Positions 50,432-57,912 of a DNA stretch of 64,000 nucleotides are shown here, piece by piece; within the stretch, counting starts at the first letter, position 1; each line of letters opens with the position of its first letter. The position numbers and the translations under genes are program-made. The DNA is from DAOTWA01 sp963702935. GTDB lineage: Bacteria; Chloroflexota; Anaerolineae; Anaerolineales; Anaerolineaceae. The DNA lies in assembly GCA_963702935.1 (NCBI GenBank), contig OY969772.1:1240001-1304000 (forward strand). The letters are read 5' to 3'. Below the pieces are notes generated by a model. The model did not search any database. It was not told where the DNA came from and saw only the letters and a program-made list of their open reading frames with translations.

Positions 50432-51613
50432 TCACTTGCTCACGATCGCCGGCGTGAACCAAAAGGTCTCGGCGGCGGTCGCGTTGTTGTTGCCCACGCC
50501 CAACACGAATTGCAGCGACTGCCCGGCGTAGGAGCTCAAATCGATGTCGATCTTGCTGACTTCGCCGTCGTAGATCTCCTTCCACTTTCCCAGGTTGTGC
50601 AGCTTGCCGTCGCTATCCTTGTAATCCAGGGTAAAGGTGACGTCGCAGCCTTTGCTGCCGTCCAGGCAGCCGGCCCAGGTCACGAAGTGATCCTTGTCCT
50701 TGACCGTGTAAGCCGGGTAGAAGCCCTGCACCCAGGCGCCCTTGATGCTGTCCAGGTGTACCCACAGGGTGCGCTCGTTCTCCTGGCGGCCGCCCTCGAA
50801 CTTGGGATTCATCTGTACGGCCGTCCACATGAATTTGCCCTGGTCTACGTTCGGGCAAGGCAGGGTGATCTGGCCGGCGCTGGAATCCCAGTTGGCGGAG
50901 CACAGGCTGGCGACGAAGTCGTAAGGGTAGATGCTGGAGGGCACCGCGTCGCTCTTGAAGCCGCCCACGGCGGCAATCTGCACGTAGAAGGGGGAAGCGG
51001 CGTCCGTCCCGATGCCAAACAGCTTGCCGGAAGCATTGCGCAGCATCCAATAGCCTTTATAAGTGCCGGGAGAAGACGGCGCGTTGAGCGTGACGGACAG
51101 GTCGATGGTCTTGCCGGGGTCCACGTTGGCGGGCACCGAGGCTGAGGCCGGGCCGCTCATGGCATTGCCGCTGGAAAAGACCACCGCGTAGCTGGGAGTC
51201 CACGAGCAGGAGCCCACGTTCTTCAGGCGCCAGGTCTTGGTGAACTGCGCCCCGGCCGCGACGCGCTCGCCGTCCGGGTAGGTGACGTCGCTGACGAACT
51301 GGGCCGCGTCACACGGGATGGGGTTGGGCGTCAGGCTGGGCGGCACGTGCGTGGCCGTGGGCGCCACCGGAGGCGCGATGGTCACAGCCGGCAGGGTAGC
51401 AGTCGGCGCCGGGGCCAGCGTGGCCGTGGCAGCCGCCTGCTGGGTCAACTGCGCGAAGGCGTTTTCCAGGGCGGATTGGGTAGTCTGGGCCACGACCGTC
51501 TGGTAAACGAGGGTAGACACCAGTTGGGTGTCGGGATGGGCAGGCGCGCAGGCGCTGAGCGCCGCCAGGCCCGCCAGCAAAATTACGATCAGGGATAAGC
51601 TCTTCTTGTTCAT
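50432..51613 (-). CDS. lipoprotein with NBR1-type Ig-like domain
   Basis: The 393-residue protein has signal and lipobox (MNKKSLSLIVILLAGLAALSAC), then a Thr/Pro/Ala linker. An NBR1-like domain lies at about residues 105-215 (VAAGAQFTKTWRLKNVGSCSWTPSYAVVF, PANVDPGKTIDLSVTLNAPSSPGTYKGYWML). A C-terminal beta-sandwich-like region (about 230-390, FMWTAVQMNPKFEGGRQENERTLWVHL, then SYAGQSLQFVLGVGNNNA) follows. Such proteins are common on Chloroflexi surfaces. Ligand unknown. Start after AAGGAGAATGTGCT. Confidence 0.85.
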   Translation of the reverse strand: MNKKSLSLIVILLAGLAALSACAPAHPDTQLVSTLVYQTVVAQTTQSALENAFAQLTQQAAATATLAPAPTATLPAVTIAPPVAPTATHVPPSLTPNPIPCDAAQFVSDVTYPDGERVAAGAQFTKTWRLKNVGSCSWTPSYAVVFSSGNAMSGPASASVPANVDPGKTIDLSVTLNAPSSPGTYKGYWMLRNASGKLFGIGTDAASPFYVQIAAVGGFKSDAVPSSIYPYDFVASLCSANWDSSAGQITLPCPNVDQGKFMWTAVQMNPKFEGGRQENERTLWVHLDSIKGAWVQGFYPAYTVKDKDHFVTWAGCLDGSKGCDVTFTLDYKDSDGKLHNLGKWKEIYDGEVSKIDIDLSSYAGQSLQFVLGVGNNNATAAETFWFTPAIVSK

Positions 51614-51659
51614 AGCACATTCTCCTTGTGAAAAGACGTACTATGGCGAAAAAGGTTCC

Positions 51660-52075
51660 CTAATCGCCTCTCTTCCCTTCCAGGTCTTCAATGGCCCTCT
51701 GCAGCGCCTGGCTGGCTTCCTTCAGGGCGTTCAGCAGGTGAGGGCGGGCTTCCTGCGCGCCCTTTTCTACGGCGGCGCGGGTAGTCTCGGCGGCTTTGGC
51801 CGCGTCCTCGCGCAGCTTTTGCCCCTCAGGCGATTGCGAGCCTTCCTGGATGGCCTGGCTCACCTCCGTGAGCATGGATTCTACGCCGGCGCGCATCTCC
51901 TGCACCCGGCGCTGGTTGTTCTCGTCCTGCCAGGCAGTGCGGAAAGCCGCCGCCAGGCTCTCGCCCAACGCCTCGAACTGGCGCCCGACTTCCTTCCAGG
52001 TCTCTTCGCTGAAAGCAGACCGGGACTCTGGGGGGAGTTCTCGTCCCCATTCGGAACCTTCGTATCGTCGCTCAT
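51660..52075 (-). CDS. small helical protein, one frameshift near its start
   Basis: ATG 52075 (MSDDTKVPNGDENSP) follows AAAGGAGTTATCTT, the best ribosome-binding site here, but its frame stops early. The helical body (FSEETWKEVGRQFEALGESLAAAFRTAW ... GKRGD) is in another frame. Adding one C to the six-base run at 52030-52035 joins them into a ~139-residue protein with Glu/Ala/Gln-rich amphipathic helices. It resembles small CsbD/apolipoprotein-like stress helices, with no known function. Confidence 0.65.
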
Positions 52076-52106
52076 AAGATAACTCCTTTAGTGTAGATTT
52101 TAGATT

Positions 52107-53461
52107 GAGGGTGTTTAAAAACTCCCAAATTGGGTTACACTCTGAACCCAAAGGCAATTTTTTTGAAGGTGCTTCACAACAATTGACATAATATATTCCA
52201 AAAGCAGGGTAAAAGCAGGCTTGCCCGGCAATAATTTGCTGGGTATCGATAATTCTCCCCTGGTTTTATTCTGTTGCATAGGCTCGCGCCTTGAAATTGA
52301 CCCCAGTCAATAATTTAACCATCCGCTTGAGGTTCAAGACAATGGCCGTCAGAAAAGATTGGATGGCGAAACCAACTCTCCCAATATAACGGCAACGACC
52401 CAGCCCATGCCCCTGTTTGCCTTCTCCAAATTTTCGTTCGATTTTGTAGCGCTCTTTCAATCCGGCTTTGTATGGCTCTGTCTTTTCCAATTCAAGCCAA
52501 ACTTGTTTATTGCCATCCTTTTTCTCAGTCCGGGTTCGTTTTAATCGGATGGCAGAGTGCAACCCCCGTAATTCCAAATAATAATGATTGTCGCCATCAT
52601 CATACCCTTTATCCCCTGCGTAGGTCTCCACTGGTATTTTCTGTTCCAAATCATGATCCACCAGGGAACAAAAATGATGACCATCGTAAGCCTCCCCGGA
52701 AGTCACTTCCAGGCTGGTGATTATCCCGCTCTCGGCATTCATACTGACATGCGCCTTGTATCCGAAGAAGTACTCTTTCTGTTCTTCTTCCTCCCCTTTT
52801 TCGTTTTTGACCTTACGTTTGTGCTTTACCCCCCATTTGGCATCCGGATCATGCGGCCCTTTGCCTTTATTTTGCCGTTTTTGGTCTTTGTCGGTGTTTA
52901 CATCTGCGATGGAGTGCACACTGTCTATGATTTGAATACTGCCAAATTTTACCCCACGCAACATGGCTTCCTTTACAATATTGGCCAGCATTTCTTCGAA
53001 TATCTGCATTTTCCCATTCTTCATTAACCGGTCTCGAAATGTGCTGAGGGTTGAATGATCCGGCGCTTTTCCGTCCACCGCTAAGCCTACAAAATATTTC
53101 GCCGGTAGATTTTCGTTCACGAATACTTCGACTTGTCTTTCGGATAATTTGTACAAATAGGCGATCACTTCTACTTTCAACACTAATGCCGGGTCAAATG
53201 GCGGTCGCCCAACCACTCCCTGGCCTTTGTATATTTTGATCAGTCGCCTGGTGAAATATCCCCAGTCCACCACTTCCCGCAGCTTTCGCAAAAAGTGATC
53301 CCTGGCTACGACCTGATCGTACAAGTATTCTCCATAAAATGATCCGCTTCCTGTTTCAACATAGCGCTCTTGTTCCATTTCCGGCTCCTATTGTTAGGCT
53401 GCCTTCATTGTATTAATTTTTCCCTTTTTGGTCAATTAATCACTCGTTTTTCAACACCCTC
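52107..53461. mobile_element. complete IS element with 16-bp TIRs and 7-bp target duplication
   Basis: The left end GAGGGTGTTTAAAAAC (52107-52122) and the right end, read in reverse complement, GAGGGTGTTGAAAAAC (53446-53461) differ at one base. TTAGATT is repeated directly outside both ends (52100-52106 and 53462-53468). The single transposase gene fills most of the 1355 bp. It has inserted into the GATTTTAGATTG-type intergenic repeat, so the empty site can be reconstructed. Confidence 0.88.
52266..53378 (-). CDS. DDE transposase, IS5/IS1182-like superfamily
   Basis: The 370-residue protein has a DUF772-like N-terminus (GRPPFDPALVLKVEVIAYLYKLSERQVEVFVNENL), first Asp in QIIDSVHSIAD, second Asp in VETYAGDKGYDD and the Glu/Arg helix KIERKFGEGKQGHGLGRCRYIGR. 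An insert (DKDQKRQNKGKGPHDPDAKWGVKHKRK) lies between. The frame is intact and lower in GC than neighbours, in line with recent arrival. Family placement between IS5 and IS1182 is uncertain. Confidence 0.88.
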   Translation of the reverse strand: MEQERYVETGSGSFYGEYLYDQVVARDHFLRKLREVVDWGYFTRRLIKIYKGQGVVGRPPFDPALVLKVEVIAYLYKLSERQVEVFVNENLPAKYFVGLAVDGKAPDHSTLSTFRDRLMKNGKMQIFEEMLANIVKEAMLRGVKFGSIQIIDSVHSIADVNTDKDQKRQNKGKGPHDPDAKWGVKHKRKVKNEKGEEEEQKEYFFGYKAHVSMNAESGIITSLEVTSGEAYDGHHFCSLVDHDLEQKIPVETYAGDKGYDDGDNHYYLELRGLHSAIRLKRTRTEKKDGNKQVWLELEKTEPYKAGLKERYKIERKFGEGKQGHGLGRCRYIGRVGFAIQSFLTAIVLNLKRMVKLLTGVNFKARAYATE

Positions 53462-53477
53462 TTAGATTGCTGATTGC

Positions 53478-53595
53478 TGATTGACAGGCAATGAGGCAAT
53501 CAGGCGATCAGGAGATCAGGCAACCAGGTAATCAGGAAGGTGGTGTTACCTGATTGACTGATCCCTGTTCACTGACCCCTGTTCACTATCCCCTG
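53478..53595. repeat. 'GATTGCTGATTG / CAGGCGATCAGG' repeat block
   Basis: ATTGCTGATTGCTGATTG and CAATCAGGCGATCAGGAG words followed by CCTGATTGACTGATCCCTG and CACTGACCCCTGTTCAC. Inverted arrangement again could form a hairpin at the end of the UspA gene. Confidence 0.7.
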
Positions 53596-53599
53596 CCCC

Positions 53600-54442
53600 C
53601 TACAGATCAAACCCAAACCTCACCGTCAGCACGGGGATGCCCACCGATTCGGCCACCTCGGCGGTGACGTTGGGCATGTAATAATGGCGCAGGCTGCGGC
53701 TGCTGTAGGGCGAGCCCAGGCCGATCAGGTCATATTCACCGCCTTTGAGCTCCTCCTGGATCTCGTGGATGACGTTGCCATGCCTCAGGCGCACGTCCGT
53801 CTCTAGCCCGGCGGCCAGCGCCTCGTCGTACATCTTCTTCAGGTTGCGTCCCTGGGGCGTATCCGTCTCGAGCAGCTTCTCCCAATGCTTTTCCACTTCC
53901 TGCGCCAGGGTGTAATCCAGCGTGGCCGGCTCTACCACGTGCAGCAAGGTGACTCTCGCGCCCGTGGCTTTGGCCAGGTAGAAGCTGAAACGCGCCAGGC
54001 TGGAAGCGTACTTCAGCCCGCCGCTGCACACCAACACGCGCTTGAGCGGCCAGCGCACGGAGGGAACGTAGATCAGGGGGGTGCTGACGTCGGCCAGGAT
54101 GTGGCGGAAGGACCTGCCGGCGATCCACTGCTGGAGCAGGGGCCGGCCGAGCCGCCCGACTACCGTCAGGTAGGGAGCGCTGCTGGCCTGCTCCTGGATG
54201 ACCTCCTCGGCCTGCCCGCTGACGTATTCGATGCTATAAGGGATGTTCCCTTCGGCCAGCTTGCCCGCGGTTTCGTCGATCACAGCGCGCACCGGGCTGG
54301 TCTGGCCGGTCTTTTCCACGATGCCGAGCAGCACCACCGGCAGGCGCAGCGCGCCCGCCAGCTCCACGCCGAAATCCAGGCCGGGCAGGGTCTGCGCGCC
54401 GCCGTGGGTGCAAAGCAGAATGTGCAAGTCTTTGGGTTTCAT
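53600..54442 (-). CDS. tandem UspA-like universal stress protein
   Basis: The 280-residue protein has two UspA-like halves: HILLCTHGGAQTLPGLDFGVELAGAL ... YLTVVGRLGRPL...TPLIYVPS, and KRVLVCSGGLKYASSLARFSFYLAKATGARVTLLHVVEP ... YDLIGLGSPYSSR...IPVLTVRFG. It is distant from the other UspA in the window. It begins with a 4-bp ATGA overlap on the ChrA gene, so the two are translated together. Confidence 0.8.
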   Translation of the reverse strand: MKPKDLHILLCTHGGAQTLPGLDFGVELAGALRLPVVLLGIVEKTGQTSPVRAVIDETAGKLAEGNIPYSIEYVSGQAEEVIQEQASSAPYLTVVGRLGRPLLQQWIAGRSFRHILADVSTPLIYVPSVRWPLKRVLVCSGGLKYASSLARFSFYLAKATGARVTLLHVVEPATLDYTLAQEVEKHWEKLLETDTPQGRNLKKMYDEALAAGLETDVRLRHGNVIHEIQEELKGGEYDLIGLGSPYSSRSLRHYYMPNVTAEVAESVGIPVLTVRFGFDL

Positions 54443-54954
54443 CGATAAAGAAATACTCCTATCAAGCCGGCCCCCAACAGCACCAGGGGAGCCGGGGCAT
54501 TCAACAGGTAAGCCGCCAGGGCCAGGCCGCCGATCAGCAGCGGGGGCCAGTTGATGCCGGCCTCGCTCCTGAACAGGTTGACCGCCACGATGACCATCAG
54601 CACGGCCACAGCCGGGGTGAGGCCTTTCACGAAGCCGCCCACCCAGGCTTCGTGGCGGATGCGCTGCAGGAAGGTGACCACCCCCAGCATGATCAAGGTC
54701 GGCGGGAGGATCGAGCCGGCCAAGGCCACCAACGCGCCCGGCAGCCCGCCGGCGGCGTATCCCACGAACATGGCCAGTTGCAGCGCGTCGCTGCCGGGCA
54801 GGGCGCTGGAAAATCCCACGGCCTCTACGAACTCACTTTCTGTGAGCAGCGATCCGACCACTTCCTTATACAGCAGCCCGACCGATGCCGGCCCCGAGGT
54901 GGTCAGGAGGTTGATTTTAATGAACATCCAGAAAAGAGTCCACAACTGCGGCAT
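54439..54954 (-). CDS. ChrA-family chromate transporter, half-size
   Basis: A ~171-residue, five-to-six-helix protein with the ChrA core: LFWMFIKINLLTTSGPASVGLLYKE, EFVEAVGFSSALPGSDALQLAMFVGYAAGGLPGALVALAGS. Half-length ChrA proteins normally work as pairs of opposite topology; a second chrA is not adjacent. Substrate (chromate or another anion) uncertain. Start MPQLWTLF at 54954 after CTAGGAGGTCTGGC excludes the longer upstream frame. Confidence 0.82.
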   Translation of the reverse strand: MPQLWTLFWMFIKINLLTTSGPASVGLLYKEVVGSLLTESEFVEAVGFSSALPGSDALQLAMFVGYAAGGLPGALVALAGSILPPTLIMLGVVTFLQRIRHEAWVGGFVKGLTPAVAVLMVIVAVNLFRSEAGINWPPLLIGGLALAAYLLNAPAPLVLLGAGLIGVFLYR

Positions 54955-55117
54955 GCCAGACCTCCTAGGAAGGATGAAGCCAGAAGGATGAGGGATGAAT
55001 GTGAGCCTGAAACCGTTAAGGGAGTGGGCAGATCTGTGGGACTTGACCATTGAAGCGGATCGATCCGGACAGAAGCTTCCTATGGTCTGCGCTCATGATA
55101 GCCCAAATGAGTGGGAA

Positions 55118-55145
55118 TTGCAATAAGAATGGAATTGTCTATAAT
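55118..55145 (+). promoter_or_regulatory. promoter of MASE3-like histidine kinase gene
   Basis: TTGCAA (55118-55123), 16-bp spacer, TATAAT (55140-55145), about 104 bp upstream of the ATG. Confidence 0.5.
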
Positions 55146-55248
55146 TATTCGTATACTTCGGGTGTGCCAGTCTGCAAGCTGGGGGGAGGATTTTGGCAAG
55201 CACCGTGGCTGTGGCAAAGCGATACGATCTGCATGGGTGAGGGAATTG

Positions 55249-56796
55249 ATGAACAAGCGCGCAGAGTATCTCCAGCTCGCGAGGACATTGCTGGTGGGGG
55301 CAGGACTGCTGGCTGCTATTTATCTGACCAGCCTGTATAGCTTTCTCCTGTTTCACAGCATCGTCGAGATCTTTACTATCGTAGTGGCCAGCGGCATCTT
55401 CATGCTGAGCTGGAACGCGCGCGACATGCTGGACAATCACTACCTGCTTTTCGTCGGCATCGCCTACCTGTTCGTGGCGGCGCTGGATCTGCTGCACACC
55501 CTGGCCTTCCAGGGCATGGACGTTTTCGCGGGCCGGCAGGCCAACCTGCCCACCCAGCTATGGGTTGCCGCCCGCTATATGCAATCCATTTCTCTGCTGA
55601 TCGCGCCCTTGTTCCTGGGGCGCAGGCTGCGCACCTGGCCGGTGTTTGCCGCTTACGGGCTGGTCACGGTTCTGGTGGTGGCTTCGACTTTCTTCTGGCG
55701 CGATTTCCCCATCGCTTACATCGCCGGCGAGGGCCTGACGCCTTTCAAGCAGATCAGCGAGGTGGCCATCATGCTGATCCTGCTGGCCGCCGTTGGCCTG
55801 CTGCTGCACAAACGCGCCACCTTTTCTCCCGGCGTGCTGCGCCTGCTGGTGCTCTCGATCCTGGCCGCCATCCTGTCCGAGTTGTGCTTCACCGAGTACG
55901 TCAGCGTATACGACCAGATCATGATCGTCGGGCACCTCTTCCGCCTGGTCTCGTATTACCTGCTGTACAAGGCCATCATCCAGACCGGGCTGCACCGGCC
56001 CTACCAGGTGTTGTTCTGGAACCTGAAGCAGAGCGAAGAGACCCTGCGCGTGCAGGCCGCCGAGCTGCAAAGCCGTAACGAGGAGCTGGACGCCTTCGCC
56101 CACAGCGTGGCCCACGACTTGCAGAACCCCCTCACCGCCATCCTGCTGGCCGCCCAAACCGCGCGCAGCCCGAAAATGCCCCCCGAAGAGCGCCTGGAAT
56201 TCCTGGACGACATCGCCTCCACGGCGCGCAAGATGAGCCAGATCATCGAGGCGCTGATGTTGCTGGCCGAAGTGCGCCACAGCCAGGTGCCCATCGAGCC
56301 GGTCGACACCGGCGCCGTGATCAGCGACGTGAAGCGCCGCCTCAGGGCTCAGATCCAGCAGGCGCGGGCGGAGATCCGCGAGCCGGCCGAGTGGCCCGAA
56401 GCGTTAGGCTACGCGCCCTGGGTGGCAGAGGTGTGGGCCAACTACCTGAGCAACGCCATCCAATACGGCGGGCAACCGCCGTGCATCGAGCTGGGCGCAG
56501 AGCTCCAGGCGGACGGCTCGGTGCGCTTCTGGGTGCGCGATAACGGCGCCGGGCTGGACCCCGAGCAGCAAACTTCCCTGTTTCAGGTGGGCGCGCGCCT
56601 TTCGCGCAAGAGGAACGGCCACGGGCTGGGCCTGTCGATCGTGAAGCGCGTGGTGGAGAAGCTGGGCGGGCAGGTGGGCGTAGTCAGCAGGAGTGGGCAG
56701 GGCAGCCAATTCTTTTTCACTCTTCCGGCGGCCGTCCATAAAGACAAGGAGTGGCCCGTTGGGCAACCGGCTCTACAGGCCGGCGGCCTGAATTGA
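55249..56796 (+). CDS. MASE3-type membrane sensor histidine kinase
   Basis: About 515 residues. The N-terminal half has seven or eight membrane helices in the MASE3 pattern (SIVEIFTIVVASGIFMLSWNAR, LLFVGIAYLFVAALDLLHTLAFQGM, LWVAARYMQSISLLIAPLFLGRR). A coiled coil (SEETLRVQAAELQSRNEEL), the H-box AFAHSVAHDLQNPLTAILL and a HATPase domain (VWANYLSNAIQYGG, VRDNGAGLDP, RNGHGLGLSIVKRVVEKLGG) follow. Start MNKRAEYLQL at 55249 follows GTGAGGGAATTG; upstream frame would precede the promoter start. No response regulator is adjacent. Confidence 0.88.
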   Translation: MNKRAEYLQLARTLLVGAGLLAAIYLTSLYSFLLFHSIVEIFTIVVASGIFMLSWNARDMLDNHYLLFVGIAYLFVAALDLLHTLAFQGMDVFAGRQANLPTQLWVAARYMQSISLLIAPLFLGRRLRTWPVFAAYGLVTVLVVASTFFWRDFPIAYIAGEGLTPFKQISEVAIMLILLAAVGLLLHKRATFSPGVLRLLVLSILAAILSELCFTEYVSVYDQIMIVGHLFRLVSYYLLYKAIIQTGLHRPYQVLFWNLKQSEETLRVQAAELQSRNEELDAFAHSVAHDLQNPLTAILLAAQTARSPKMPPEERLEFLDDIASTARKMSQIIEALMLLAEVRHSQVPIEPVDTGAVISDVKRRLRAQIQQARAEIREPAEWPEALGYAPWVAEVWANYLSNAIQYGGQPPCIELGAELQADGSVRFWVRDNGAGLDPEQQTSLFQVGARLSRKRNGHGLGLSIVKRVVEKLGGQVGVVSRSGQGSQFFFTLPAAVHKDKEWPVGQPALQAGGLN

Positions 56797-56906
56797 ATTC
56801 CATCCACCTTCCGGTCGCTTTCCGTTTGTGCGGAACTAAAGCCCGTGCAGTGGCGTTCTATGCTGGCGCGCTCGGCGCGCTCTATATTCCTCAGGAGGAT
56901 TTTGAT

Positions 56907-57842
56907 ATGCCAGCCCTCATTTTTAACCGGCCTTTCGCCCGCGCTCTCACCGGCTTATTACTTCTGGCCCTTTTGGCCGCCTGCACGCCCGCCGCCAGCC
57001 CTACCGCCGCCAGCCCTACCGCCAACGTTCCGGGCGCCGCGTCCATGCCCGCCACCGCTACCCTGCCGGTCGAGTCTGCCCCCATGCATACCGCAGCGCC
57101 GACCCTGGCCCCCACGACCGAGACCAGCGCTGCGCAGCCCGGCGAGACCGCCACCGTCGGCTCGCCTGCCGGGCAAACCTCCGGCCAGGGTCTCAGCTTC
57201 GCGAACGACCCCAGCCTGTTTTCGAGTGCCACGATAGAGGTCGTCCCCGCCTCCCAGACCGGGAACGACGTTCCGTTTTGGGAGGTCTTGCCACAGTACA
57301 CCCTCGCCACCCTGGAAGGGTATCCGCTCAGCGGCCACATGTTCAAGCCGCAGATCTTCATCTATCCCGTGGAGATTTTCAAAGAGATCAACCCCGGCGC
57401 GGAAAAGATCATCTCCGATTTGCAGACTCTGCTGGCAGATAAGCCCGACAACGTGCAGAACGTGCCTTTCCTGCCGCTGTTCAACGCGGCCCAGGTATTC
57501 CACGCCCAGATGAAGTACATGGACTTCGGGAATGGGACGGGCGTGCGCTTCCTGACCCAGTTCGACCAGGCCCCCCTGCCCATCAACAACCACGAGCTGT
57601 TTTACGCTTACCAGGGTCTGACCAGCGACGGAAATTGGTACGTGGCCGCCGTCCTGCCGGTCAACCTCCCCGCGCTGCCCGCCGACAACACCGTCACGCC
57701 CACCCAGGCGGCCACTTTCGGCCAGGGCTTCCCGCAATACATCGCCGGAGTCGCGCAGCAGCTCGAAGGCACGCCGGACGCGGGCTTTACGCCGGATTTG
57801 AGCAAGCTGGACGCGCTGATCGCCTCGCTGGAAGTTAAATAG
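56907..57842 (+). CDS. secreted lipoprotein, unknown function
   Basis: The ~311-residue product has a signal peptide and lipobox (ALTGLLLLALLAAC), a ~70-residue Ala/Thr/Pro linker and a globular domain (NDVPFWEVLPQYTLATLEGYPLSGHMFKPQIFIYPVEIFKEINPGAEKII, quoted in parts: FWEVLPQYTLATLEGYPL, MFKPQIFIYPVEIF, GTGVRFLTQFDQAPLPINN). No family recognised. The start MPALIFNRPF at 56907 follows AGGAGGATTTTGAT; the open frame continues upstream but without signal-like features. Confidence 0.8.
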   Translation: MPALIFNRPFARALTGLLLLALLAACTPAASPTAASPTANVPGAASMPATATLPVESAPMHTAAPTLAPTTETSAAQPGETATVGSPAGQTSGQGLSFANDPSLFSSATIEVVPASQTGNDVPFWEVLPQYTLATLEGYPLSGHMFKPQIFIYPVEIFKEINPGAEKIISDLQTLLADKPDNVQNVPFLPLFNAAQVFHAQMKYMDFGNGTGVRFLTQFDQAPLPINNHELFYAYQGLTSDGNWYVAAVLPVNLPALPADNTVTPTQAATFGQGFPQYIAGVAQQLEGTPDAGFTPDLSKLDALIASLEVK

Positions 57843-57882
57843 GCTTTCCCCTGCCTTCCCTCAAATCCCCCAAAAAGTGTCT

Positions 57883-57888
57883 TATAAT
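57883..57888 (+). promoter_or_regulatory. -10 box before the intein-containing radical SAM gene
   Basis: TATAAT with no clear -35, 25 bp upstream of the ATG; GGGAAGGAGGTTCCT provides a strong ribosome-binding site. Confidence 0.4.
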
Positions 57889-57912
57889 TAAGGGAGAGGG
57901 AAGGAGGTTCCT

